Below, piece after piece: positions 35,024 through 47,615 of a stretch of DNA of 64,000 nucleotides (position 1 is its first letter; every line of letters starts with the position of its first letter). Source of the DNA: Hippophae tibetana. Its lineage: Eukaryota; Streptophyta; Magnoliopsida; Rosales; Elaeagnaceae. The DNA lies in assembly GCA_037013495.1 (NCBI GenBank), contig CM072803.1, forward strand, positions 55,379,627 through 55,443,626, in the 5' to 3' direction. Both the position numbers and the translations under genes were made by a program. Below the pieces are notes generated by a model, which did not search any database, was not told the origin of the DNA, and saw only the letters and a program-made list of their open reading frames with translations.

Positions 35024-38000
35024 TGCATGAATTTGCCTGTGCGGGGAATTAGGACTTACAAAGGAAAAAAAATAATCATAGATCATGAGGAAAAATCAAT
35101 AAGGGGATAATAATACATAATCATTTTCTCATATCTATATTATAAAAGAAAGTTGGCAAAATAAATACTACGCGTTTTATTTCCTAATAATTATGATATA
35201 TTTAAGTGAAATTATTACGTCTTATGATGCAAAACTATTTAAATTTGAAATTTTGTTCATTATTCTAAATAAGCGATCAATAATTCTCATTTTCGACTCA
35301 TTTTTGACATCAATATTATTAACTTATTTATAAGTTATTGTGGTTTTTTTGGATGGCATCGTAATGAATTTGCCTTTGGTTGTCCCTTTCTCCCTAGAAA
35401 TCTAGGTTTCAAACCCATTCTAAGAGTAAGAGTTAGTGAAATATGATGCTACGTATTACGCTCATCCACAATAGCAATTTTTCTAGCTAGGTAACAAAAA
35501 GTTTACAAATGATGTCTGAAACAACCTCTATCCTTCAACATTTTAAATTTGGAAGGGAGGTAATATAATTTGCATGAATTTGCCTGTGCGGGGAATTAGG
35601 ACTTACAAAGGAAAAATAATAATCATAGATCAAGAGGAAAAATCAATAAGGGGATAATAATACATAATCATTTTCTCATATCTATATTATAAAAGAAAGG
35701 TTGCAAAATAAATACTACGCGTTTTATTTCCTAATAATTATGATATATTTAAATGAAATTATTCGTCTTATGATGCAAAACTATTTAAATTTGAAATTTT
35801 GTTCATTATTCTAAATAAGAGATCAATAATTCTCATTTTCGACTCATTTTTGACATCAATATTCTTAACTTATTTATAAGTTATTTTCGTTTTTTTGGAT
35901 GGCATCGTAATGAATTTGCCTTTGGTTGTCCCCTTCTCCCTAGAAATCTAGGTTTCAAACCTATTCTAAGAGTAAGAGTTAGTGAAATATGATGCTACAT
36001 ATTACGCTCATCCACAATAGCAATTTTTCTAGCTAGGTAACAAAAGGTTTACAAATGATGTCTGAAACAACCTCTATCCATCAACATTTTTCATTTGGAA
36101 GGGAGGTAATATAATTTGCATGAATTTGCCTGTGCGGGGAATTAGGATTTACAAAGGAAAGAAAATAATCATAGATCATGAGGAAAAATCAATAAGGGGA
36201 AAATAAAACATAATCATTTTCTCATATCTATATTATAAAAGAAAGTTGTCGAAATAAATACTACGCGTTTTATTTCCTAATAATTATGATATGTATTTAA
36301 GTGAAATTATTACGTCTTATGATGCAAAACTATTTAAATTTGAAATTTTGTTCATTATTCTAAATAAGAGATCAATAATTCTCATTTTCGACTCATTTTT
36401 GACATCAATATTCTTAACTTATTTATAAGTTATTGTGGTTTTTTTGGATGGCATCGTAAAGAATTTGCCTTTGGTTGTCCCTTTCTCCCTAGAAATCTAG
36501 GTTTCAAACCCATTCTAAGAGTAAGAGTTAGTAAAATATGATGCTACATATTACGCTCATCGACAATAGCAATTTTTCTAGCTCGGTAACAAAAAGTTTA
36601 CAAATGATGTCTGAAATAACCTCTATCCATCAACATTTTGCATTTGGAAGGGAGGTAATATAATTTGCATGAATTTGCCTGTGCGGGGAATTAGGATTTA
36701 CAAAGGAAAGAAAATAATCATAGATCATGAGGAAAAATCAAAAAGGGGATAATAATACATAATCATTTTCTTATATCTATATTATAAAAGAAAGTTGGCA
36801 ATATAAATACTACGCGTTTTATTTCCTAATAATTATGATATATTTAAATGAAATTATTCGTCTTATGATGCAAAACTATTTAAATTTGAAATTTTGTTCA
36901 TTATTCTAAATAAGAGATCAATAATTCTCATTTTTGACTCATTTTTTACATCAATATTCTTAACTTATTTATAAGTTATTTTCGTTTTTTTGGATGGCAT
37001 CGTAATGAATTTGCCTTTGGATGTCCCCTTCTCCCTAGAAATCTAGGTTTCAAACCTATTCTAAGAGTAAGAGTTAGTGAAATATGATGCTACATATTAC
37101 GCTCATCCACAATAGCAATTTTTCTAGCTAGGTAACAAAAGGTTTACAAATGATGTCTGAAACAACCTCTATCCATCAACATTTTTCATTTGGAAGGGAG
37201 GTAATATAATTTGCATGAATTTGCCTATGCGGGGAATTAGGACTTACAAAGGAAAGAAAATAATCATAGATCATGAGGAAAAATCAATAAGGGGAAAATA
37301 AAACATAATCATTTTCTCATATCTATATTATAAAAGAAAGTTGTCGAAATAAATACTACGCGTTTTATATCCTAATAATTATGATATGTATTTAAGTGAA
37401 ATTATTACGTCTTATGATGTAAAACTATTTAAATTTGAAATTTTGTTCATTATTCTAAAAAAGAGATCAATAATTCTCATTTTCGACTCATTTTTGACAT
37501 CAATATTCTTAACTTATTTATAAGTTATTGTGGTTTTTTTGGATGGCATCGTAATGAACTTGCCTTTGGTTGTCCCTTTCTCCCTAGAAATCTAGGTTTC
37601 AAACCCATTCTAAGAGTAAGAGTTAGTAAAATATGATGCTACATATTACCCTCGTCCACAATAGCAATTTTTCTAGCTAGGTAACAAAAAGTTTACAAAT
37701 GATGTCTCAAACAACCTCTATCCATCAACATTTTTCATTTGGAAGGGAGGTAATATAATTTGCATGAATTTGCCTGTGCGGGGAATTAGGACTTACAAAG
37801 GAAAAAAAATAATCATAGATCATGAGGAAAAATCAATAAGGGGATAATAATACATAATCATTTTCTCATATCTATATTATAAAAGAAAGGTTGCAAAATA
37901 AATACTACGCGTTTTATTTCCTAATAATTATGATATATTTAAATGAAATTATTCGTCTTATGATGCAAAACTATTTAAATTTGAAATTTTGTTCATTATT

Positions 38001-38306
38001 CTAAATAACAGATCAATAATTCTCATTTTCGACTCATTTTTTACATCAATATTCTTAACTTATTTATAAGTTATTTTCGTTTTTTTGGATGGCATCGTAA
38101 TGAATTTGCCTTTGGTTGTCCTCTTCTCCCTAGAAATCTAGGTTTCAAACCTATTCTAAGAGTAAGAGTTAGTGAAATATGATGCTACATATTACGCTCA
38201 TCCACAATAGCAATTTTTCTAGCTAGGTAACAAAAAGTTTACAAATGATGTCTGAAACAACCTCTATCCATCAACATTTTTCATTTGGAAGGGAGGTAAT
38301 ATAATT
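35024..38306 (+). repeat. C/A alternating dimers (monomers 65-70)
   Basis: Copies start at 35024, 35571, 36117, 36666, 37212 and 37761 (547, 546, 549, 546, 549, 546 bp). After copy 65, type C copies (66, 68, 70; ATTCGTC, TTATTTTCG) alternate with type A copies (67, 69). Copies 66 and 70 share GAAAGGTTGCAAAAT with the distant copy 52. Copy 65 shares AAGCGATC, TCCTTCAAC and TTTTAAATTTGG with the distant copy 51. Copy 67 has AGCTCGGTAAC, the first appearance of a variant that becomes common after 42.7 kb. Copy 69 has TTTTATATCC and GATGTAAAAC, repeated in copy 77. Confidence 0.82.
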
Positions 38307-40497
38307 TGCATGAATTTGCCTATGCGGGGAATTAGGACTTACAAAGGAAAGAAAATAATCATAGATCGTGAGGAAAAATCAATAAGGGGAAAATAAAACA
38401 TAATCATTTTCTCATATCTATATTATAAAAGAAAGTTGTCGCAATAAATACTACGCGTTTTATTTCCTAATAATTATGATATGTATTTAAGTGAAATTAT
38501 TACGTCTTATGATGCAAAACTATTTAAATTTGAAATTTTGTTCATTATTCTAAATAAGAGATCAATAATTTTCATTTTCGACTCATTTTTGACATCAATA
38601 TTCTTAACTTATGTATAAGTTATTGTGGTTGTTTTGGATGGGATCGTAATGAATTTGCCTTTGGTTGTCCCTTTCTCCCTAGAAATCTAGGTTTCAAACC
38701 CATTCTAAGAGGAAGAGTTAGTGAAATATGATTCTACATATTACGCTCATCCACAATAGCAATTTTTCTAGCTAGGTAACAAAAAGTTTACAAATGATGT
38801 CTGAAACAACCTCTATCCATCAACATTTTTCATTTGGAAGGGAGGTAATATAATTTGCATGAATTTTCCTGTGCGGGGAATTAGGACTTACAAAGGAAAA
38901 AAAATAATCAGAGATCATGAGGAAAAAATCAATAAGGGGATAATAATACATAATCATTTTCTCATATCTATATTATAAAAGAAAGTTGGCAAAATAAATA
39001 CTACGCGTTTTATTTCCTAATAATTATGATATATTTAAATGAAATTATTCGTCTTATGATGCAAAACTATTTAAATTTGAAATTTTGTTCATTATTCTAA
39101 ATAACAGATCAATAATTCTCATTTTCGACTCATTTTTTACATCAATATTCTTAACTTATTTATAAGTTATTTTCGTTTTTTTGGAAGACATCGTAATGAA
39201 TTTGCCTCTAGTTGTCCCCTTCTCCCTAGAAATCTAGGTTTCAAACCTATTCTAAGAGTAAGAGTTAGTGAAATATGATGCTACATATTACGCTCATCCA
39301 CAATAGCAATTTTTCTAGCTAGGTAACAAAAAGTTTACAAATGATGTCTGAAACAACCTCTATCCATCAACATTTTTCATTTGGAAGGGAGTTAATATAA
39401 TTTGCATGAATTTTCCTGTGTGGGGAATTAAGACTTACAAAGGAAAGAAAATAATCATAGATCATGATGAAAAATCAATAAGGGGAAAATAAAACATAAT
39501 CATTTTCTCATATCTATATTATAAAAGAAAGTTGTCGCAATAAATACTACGCGTTTTATTTCCTAATAATTATGATATGTATTTAAGTGAAATTATTACG
39601 TCTTATGATGCAAAACTATTTAAATTTGAAATTTTGTTCATTATTCTAAATAAGAGATCAATAATTTTCATTTTCGACTCATTTTTGACATCAATATTCT
39701 TAACTTATGTATAAGTTATTGTGGTTGTTTTGGATGGGATCGTAATGAATTTGTGTTTGGTTGTCCCTTTCTCCCTAGAAATCTAGGTTTCAAACCCATT
39801 CTAAGAGGAAGAGTTAGTGAAATATGATTCTACATATTACGCTCATCCACAATAGCAATTTTTCTAGCTAGGTAACAAAAAGTTTAGAAATGATGTCTGA
39901 AACAACCTCTATCCATCAACATTTTTCATTTGGAAGGGAGGTAATATAATTTGCATGAATTTTCCTGTGCGGGGAATTATGACTTACAAAGGAAAAAAAA
40001 TAATCAGAGATCATGAGGAAAAAATCAATAAGGGGATAATAATACATAATCATTTTCTCATATCTATATTATAAAAGAAAGTTGGCAAAATAAATACTAC
40101 GCGTTTTATTTCCTAATAATTATGATATATTTAAATGAAATTATTCGTCTTATGATGCAAAACTATTTAAATTTGAAATTTTGTTCATTATTCTAAATAA
40201 CAGATCAATAATTCTCATTTTCGACTCATTTTTTACATCAATATTCTTAACTTATTTATAAGTTATTTTCGTTTTTTTGGATGACATCGTAATGAATTTG
40301 CCTTTAGTTGTCCCCTTCTCCCTAGAAATCTAGGTTTCAAACCTATTCTAAGAGTAAGAGTTAGTGAAATATGATGCTACATATTACGCTCATCCACAAT
40401 AGCAATTTTTCTAGCTAGGTAAAAAAAGTTTACAAATGATGTCTGAAACAACCTCTATCCATCAACATTTTTCATTTGGAAGGGAGTTAATATAATT
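38307..40497 (+). repeat. A/C dimer HOR, two units of 1096 bp spacing (monomers 71-74)
   Basis: Copies start at 38307, 38856, 39403 and 39952 (549, 547, 549, 546 bp). Copies 71 and 73 share a distinctive linked set: GTCGCAATAAAT, AATAATTTTCATTTTCG, ACTTATGTATAAG, GTTGTTTTGGATGGG, GAGGAAGAG and ATGATTCTAC. Copies 72 and 74 share CAGAGATCATGAGG, AACAGATC, TTTTTTACATC, TTATTTTCG and TAGTTGTCCCC. Most of the 71/73 set reappears near 58.6-62.4 kb in copies 108, 111 and 114. In copy 74 the tail reads GGTAAAAAAAG, a two-base loss. Confidence 0.85.
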
Positions 40498-41044
40498 TGC
40501 ATGAATTTTCCTGTGCGGGGAATTATGACTTACAAAGGAAAAAAAATAATCATAGATCATGAGGAAAAATCAATAAGGGGATAATAATACATAATCATTT
40601 TCTCATATCTATATTATAAAAGAAATTTGGCAAAATAAATACTACGCGTTTTATTTCCTAATAATTATGATATATTTAAGTGAAATTATTACGTCTTATG
40701 ATGCAAAACTATTTAAATTTGAAATTTTGTTCATTATTCTAAATAAGAGATCAATAATTCTCATTTTCGACTCATTTTTGACATCAATATTCTTAACTTA
40801 TTTATAAGTTATTGTGGTTTTTTTGGATTGCATCGTAATGAATTTGCCTTTGGTTGTCCCTTTCTCCCTAGAAATCTAGGTTTCAAACCCATTCTAAGAG
40901 TAAGAGTTAGTGAAATATGATGCTACGTATTACGCTCATCCACAATAGCAATTTTTCTAGCTAGGTAACAAAAAGTTTACAAATGATGTCTGAAACAACC
41001 TCTATCCATCAACATTTTTCATTTGGAAGGGAGTTAATATAATT

Positions 41045-41591
41045 TGCATGAATTTTCCTGTGCGGGGAATTATGACTTACAAAGGAAAAAAAATAATCAT
41101 AGATCATGAGGAAAAATCAATAAGGGGATAATAATACATAATCATTTTCTCATATCTATATTATAAAAGAAATTTGGCAAAATAAATACTACGCGTTTTA
41201 TTTCCTAATAATTATGATATATTTAAGTGAAATTATTACGTCTTATGATGCAAAACTATTTAAATTTGAAATTTTGTTCATTATTCTAAATAAGAGATCA
41301 ATAATTCTCATTTTCGACTCATTTTTTACATCAATATTCTTAACTTATTTATAAGTTATTTTCGTTTTTTTGGATGGCATCGTAATGAATTTGCCTTTGG
41401 TTGTCCCCTTCTCCCTAGAAATCTAGGTTTCAAACCTATTGTAAGAGTAAGAGTTAGTGAAATATGATGCTACATATTACGCTCATCCATAATAGCAATT
41501 TTTGTAGCTAGGTAACAAAAGGTTTACAAATGATGTCTGAAACAACCTCTATCCATCAACATTTTTCATTTGGAAGGGAGGTAATATAATT
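41045..41591 (+). repeat. Monomer 76, internal type switch from B to C
   Basis: Up to about 41250 this copy matches the preceding copy 75: GAATTATGAC, GAAATTTGGC and TTTAAGTG with ATTACGTC. From about 41320 it has type C marks: CATTTTTTACATC, TTATTTTCG, GTCCCCTTC and AACCTATTG. The switch lies between these points, in the conserved middle of the monomer. A gene-conversion patch or a crossover between B and C copies would produce it. Confidence 0.72.
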
Positions 41592-43234
41592 TGCATGAAT
41601 TTGCCTATGCGGGGAATTAGGACTTACAAAGGAAAGAAAATAATCATAGATCATGAGGAAAAATAAATAAGGGGAAAATAAAACATAATCATTTTCTCAT
41701 ATCTATATTATAAAAGAAAGTTGTCGAAATAAATACTACGCGTTTTATATCCTAATAATTATGATATGTATTTAAGTGAAATTATTACGTCTTATGATGT
41801 AAAACTATTTAAATTTGAAATTTTGTTCATTATTCTAAATAAGAGATCAATAATTCTCATTTTCGACTCATTTTTGACATCAATATTCTTAACTTATTTA
41901 TAAGTTATTGTGGTTTTTTTGGATGGCATCGTAATGAACTTGCCTTTGGTTGTCCCTTTCTCCCTAGAAATCTAGGTTTCAAACCCATTCTAAGAGTAAG
42001 AGTTAGTGAAATATGATGCTACATATTACGCTCGTCCACAATAGCAATTTTTCTAGCTAGGTAACAAAAAGTTTACAAATGATGTCTGAAACAACCTCTA
42101 TCCATCAACATTTTTCATTTGGAAGGGAGGTAATATAATTTGCATGAATTTGCCTGTGCGGGGAATTAGGACTTACAAAAGAAAAAAAATAATCAGAGAT
42201 CATGAGGAAAAAATCAATAAGGGGATAATAATACATAATCATTTTCTCATATCTATAATATAAAAGAAAGTTGGCAAAATAAATACTACGCGTTTAATTT
42301 CCTAATAATTATGATATATTTAAATGAAATTATTCGTCTTATGATACAAAACTATTTAAATTTGAAATTTTGTTCATTATTCTAAATAACAGATTAATAA
42401 TTCTCATTTTCGACTCATTTTTTACATCAATATTCTTAACTTATTTATAAGTTATTTTCGTTTTTTTGGATGACATCGTAATGAATTTGCCTTTAGTTGT
42501 CCCCTTCTCCCCAGAAATCTAGGTTTCAAACCCATTCTAAGAGTAAGAGTTAGTGAAATATGATGCTACATATTACGCTCATCCACAATAGCAATTTTTC
42601 TAGCTAGGTAACAAAAAGTTTACATTTGATGTCTGAAACAACCTTTATCCATCAACATTTTTCATTTGGAAGGGAGGTAATATAATTTGCATGAATTTGC
42701 CTGTGCAGGGAATTAGGACTTACAAAGGAAAAAAAATAATCAGAGATCATGAGGAAAAATCAATAAGGGGATAATAATACATAATCATTTTCTCATATCT
42801 ATATTATAAAAGAAAGTTGGCAAAATAAATACTACGCGTTTTATTTCCTAATAATTATGATATATTTAAGTGAAATTATTACGTCTTATGATGCAAAACT
42901 ATTAATATTTGAAATTTTGTTCATTATTCTAAATAAGAGATCAATAATTCTCATTTTCGACTCATTTTTGACATCAATATTATTAACTTATTTATAAGTT
43001 ATTGTGGTTTTTTTGGATGGCATTGTAATGAATTTGCCTTTGGTTGTCCCTTTCTCCCTAGAAATCTAGGTTTCAAACCCATTCTAAGAGTAAGAGTTAG
43101 TAAAATATGATGCTGCATATTACACTCATCCACAATAGCAATTTTTCTAGCTCGGTAACAAAAAGTTTACAAATGTTGTCTGAAATAACCTCTATCCATC
43201 AACATTTTTCATTTGGAAGGGAGGTAATATAATT

Positions 43235-43780
43235 TGCATGAATTTGCCTGTGCGGGGAATTAGGATTTAAAAAGGAAAGAAAATAATCATAGATCATGAG
43301 GAAAAATCAATAAGGGGATAATAATACATAATCATTTTCTTATATCTATATTATAAAAGAAAGTTGGCAAAATAAATACTACGCGTTTAATTTCCCAATA
43401 ATTATGATATATTTAAATGAAATTATTCGTCTTATGATACAAAACTATTTAAATTTGAAATTTTGTTCATTATTCTAAATAACAGATTAATAATTCTCAT
43501 TTTCGACTCATTTTTTACATCAATATTCTTAACTTATTTATAAGTTATTTTCGTTTTTTTGGATGACATCGTAATGAATTTGCCTTTAGTTGTCCCCTTC
43601 TCCCCAGAAATCTAGGTTTCAAACCCATTCTAAGAGTAAGAGTTAGTGAAATATGATGCTACATATTACGCTCATCCACAATAGCAATTTTTCTAGCTAG
43701 GTAACAAAAAGTTTACATTTGATGTCTGAAACAACGTTTATCCATCAACATTTTTCATTTGGAAGGGAGGTAATATAATT
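43235..43780 (+). repeat. Monomer 80, internal type switch
   Basis: The first part has AGGATTTAAAAAGG and TTTTCTTATATC, the form that follows a CGGTAAC monomer at most places further right. From about 43385 the copy matches 78 and 82: CGTTTAATTTCC, GATACAAAAC, AACAGATTAATAATTC, CTCCCCAGAAATC and, as in 78, TTTACATTTGATG. The switch lies between about 43350 and 43385, next to the ACGCGT site. Confidence 0.72.
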
Positions 43781-45425
43781 TGCATGAATTTGCCTGTGCG
43801 GGGAATTAGGACTTACAAAGGAAAGAAAATAATCATAGATCATGAGGAAAAATCAATAAGGGGATAATAATACATAATCATTTTCTCATATCTATATTAT
43901 AAAAGAAAGTTGGGGAAATAAATACTACGCGTTTTATTTCCTAATAATTATGATATGTATTTAAGTGAAATTATTACGTCTTATGATGCAAAACTATTCA
44001 AATTTGAAATTTTATTCATTATTCTAAATAAGAGATCAATAATTCTCATTTTCGACTCATTTTTGACATCAATATTCTTAACTTATTTATAAGTTATTGT
44101 GGTTTTTTTGGATGGCATCGTGATGAATTTGACTTTGGTTGTCCCTTTCTCCCAAGAAATCTAGGTTTCAAACCCATTCTAAGAGTAAGAGTTAGTGAAA
44201 TATGATGCTACATATTACGCTCGTCCACAATAGCAATTTTTCTAGCTAGGTAACAAAAAGTTTACAAATGATGTCTGAAACAACCTCTATCCATCAACAT
44301 TTTTCATTTGGAAGGGAGGTAATATAATTTGCATGAATTTGCCTGTGCGGGGAATTAGGACTTACAAAGGAAAAAAAATAATCAGAGATCATGAGGAAAA
44401 AATCAATAAGGGGATAATAATACATAATCATTTTCTCATATCTATATTATAAAAGAAAGTTGGCAAAATAAATACTACGCGTTTAATTTCCTAATAATTA
44501 TGATATATTTAAATGAAATTATTCGTCTTATGATACAAAACTATTTAAATTTGAAATTTTGTTCATTATTCTAAATAACAGATTAATAATTCTCATTTTC
44601 GACTCATTTTTTACATCAATATTCTTAACTTATTTATAAGTTATTTTCGTTTTTTTGGATGACATCGTAATGAATTTGCCTTTAGTTGTCCCCTTCTCCC
44701 CAGAAATCTAGGTTTCAAACCCATTCTAAGAGTAAGAGTTAGTAAAATATGATGCTACATATTACGCTCATCCACAATAGCAATTTTTCTAGCTAGGTAA
44801 CAAAAAGTTTACAAATGATGTCTGAAACAACCTCTATCCATCAAAATTTTTCATTTGGAAGGGAGGTAATATAATTTGCATGAATTTGCCTATGCGGGGA
44901 ATTAGGACTTACAAATGAAAGAAAATAATCATAGATCATGAGGAAAAATCAATAAGGGGATAATAATACATAATCATTTGCTCATATCTATATTATAAAA
45001 GAAAGTTGTCGCAATAAATACTACGCGTTTTATTTCCTAATAATTATGATATGTATTTAAGTGAAATTATTACGTCTTATGATGCAAAACTATTAATATT
45101 TGAAATTTTGTTCATTATTCTAAATAAGAGATCAATAATTCTCATTTTCGACTCATTTTTGACATCAATATTATTAACTTATTTATAAGTTATTGTGGTT
45201 TTTTTGGATGGCATTGTAATGAATTTGCCTTTGGTTGTCCCTTTCTCCCTAGAAATCTAGGTTTCAAACCCATTCTAAGAGTAAGAGTTAGTAAAATATG
45301 ATGCTACATATTACACTCATCCACAATAGCAATTTTTCTAGCTCGGTAACAAAAAGTTTACAAATGATGTCTGAAATAACCTCTATCCATCAACATTTTT
45401 CATTTGGAAGGGAGGTAATATAATT

Positions 45426-47615
45426 TGCATGAATTTGCCTGTGCGGGGAATTAGGATTTAAAAATGAAAGAAAATAATCATAGATCATGAGGAAAAATCA
45501 ATAAGGGGATAATAATACATAATCATTTTCTTATATCTATATTATAAAAGAAAGTTGGCAAAATAAATACTACGCGTTTTATATCCTAATAATTATGATA
45601 TGTATTTAAGTGAAATTATTACGTCTTATGATGTAAAACTATTTAAATTTGAAATTTTGTTCATTATTCTAAATAAGAGATCAATAATTCTCATTTTCGA
45701 CTCATTTTTGACATCAATATTCTTAACTTATTTATAAGTTATTGTGGTTTTTTTGGATGGCATCGTAATGAACTTGCCTTTGGTTGTCCCTTTCTCCCTA
45801 GAAATCTAGGTTTCAAACCCATTCTAAGAGTAAGAGTTAGTGAAATATGATGCTACATATTACGCTCGTCCACAATAGCAATTTTTCTAGCTAGGTAACA
45901 AAAAGTTTACAAATGATGTCTCAAACAACCTCTATCCATCAACATTTTTCATTTGGAAGGGAGGTAATATAATTTGCATGAATTTGCCTGTGCGGGGAAT
46001 TAGGACTTACAAAGGAAAAAAAAAATCAGAGATCATGAGGAAAAAATCAATAAGGGGATAATAATACATAATCATTTTCTCATATCTATATTATAAAAGA
46101 AAGTTGGCAAAATAAATACTACGCGTTTTATTTCCTAATAATTATGATATATTTAAATGAAATTATTCGTCTTATGATGCAAAACTATTAATATTTGAAA
46201 TTTTGTTCATTATTCTAAATAAGAGATCAATAATTCTCATTTTCGACTCATTTTTGACATCAATATTATTAACTTATTTATAAGTTATTGTGGTTTTTTT
46301 GGATGGCATTGTAATGAATTTGCCTTTGGTTGTCCCTTTCTCCCTAGAAATCTAGGTTTCAAACCCATTCTAAGAGTAAGAGTTAGTAAAATATGATGCT
46401 ACATATTACACTCATCCACAATAGCAATTTTTCTAGCTCGGTAACAAAAAGTTTACAAATGATGTCTGAAATAACCTCTATCCATCAACATTTTTCATTT
46501 GGAAGGGAGGTAATATAATTTGCATGAATTTGCCTGTGCGGGGAATTAGGATTTAAAAAGGAAAGAAAATAATCATAGATCATGAGGAAAAATCAATAAG
46601 GGGAAAATAAAACATAATCATTTTCTTATATCTATATTATAAAAGAAAGTTGTCGAAATAAATACTACGCGTTTTATATCCTAATAATTATGATATGTAT
46701 TTAAGTGAAATTATTACGTCTTATGATGTAAAACTATTTAAATTTGAAATTTTGTTCATTATTCTAAATAAGAGATCAATAATTCTCATTTTCGACTCAT
46801 TTTTGACATCAATATTCTTAACTTATTTATAAGTTATTGTGGTTTTTTTGGATGGCATCGTAATGAACTTGCCTTTGGTTGTCCCTTTCTCCCTAGAAAT
46901 CTAGGTTTCAAACCCATTCTAAGAGTAAGAGTTAGTGAAATATGATGCTACATATTACGCTCGTCCACAATAGCAATTTTTCTAGCTAGGTAACAAAAAG
47001 TTTACAAATGATGTCTCAAACAACCTCTATCCATCAACATTTTTCATTTGGAAGGGAGGTAATATAATTTGCATGAATTTGCCTGTGCGGGGAATTAGGA
47101 CTTACAAAGGAAAAAAAAAATCAGAGATCATGAGGAAAAAATCAATAAGGGGATAATAATACATAATCATTTTCTCATATCTATATTATAAAAGAAAGTT
47201 GGCAAAATAAATACTACGCGTTTTATTTCCTAATAATTATGATATATTTAAATGAAATTATTCGTCTTATGATGCAAAACTATTAATATTTGAAATTTTG
47301 TTCATTATTCTAAATAAGAGATCAATAATTCTCATTTTCGACTCATTTTTGACATCAATATTATTAACTTATTTATAAGTTATTGTGGTTTTTTTGGATG
47401 GCATTGTAATGAATTTGCCTTTGGTTGTCCCTTTCTCCCTAGAAATCTAGGTTTCAAACCCATTCTAAGAGTAAGAGTTAGTAAAATATGATGCTACATA
47501 TTACACTCATCCACAATAGCAATTTTTCTAGCTCGGTAACAAAAAGTTTACAAATGATGTCTGAAATAACCTCTATCCATCAACATTTTTCATTTGGAAG
47601 GGAGGTAATATAATT
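45426..47615 (+). repeat. Dimer HOR, period 1095 bp (monomers 84-87)
   Basis: Copies start at 45426, 45975, 46521 and 47070 (549, 546, 549, 546 bp). Copies 84 and 86 share AGGATTTAAAAA, TTTTCTTATATC, TTTTATATCC, GATGTAAAAC, GAACTTGCC and GATGTCTCAAAC. Copies 85 and 87 share the A-run followed by ATCAGAGATC, ACTATTAATATTTG, GGCATTGTAATG, TTAGTAAAATATG, TTACACTCATCC and AGCTCGGTAAC. This dimer gains a third monomer in the next block. Confidence 0.88.

Larger units (their letters stand above)
40498..45425 (+). repeat. Mixed block where right-segment variants first appear (monomers 75-83)
   Basis: Copies start at 40498, 41045, 41592, 42141, 42688, 43235, 43781, 44330 and 44877 (547, 547, 549, 547, 547, 546, 549, 547, 549 bp). 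Copies 75 and 76 share GAATTATGAC and GAAATTTGGC. Copy 77 matches 69 (TTTTATATCC, GATGTAAAAC) at a distance of 4380 bp, eight monomers. Copies 78, 80 and 82 share CGTTTAATTTCC, GATACAAAAC, AACAGATTAATAATTC and CTCCCCAGAAATC. Copy 79 is the first with ACTATTAATATTTG and GGCATTGTAATG. Copy 83 has the same pair. There is no regular HOR period across the block. Confidence 0.8.
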
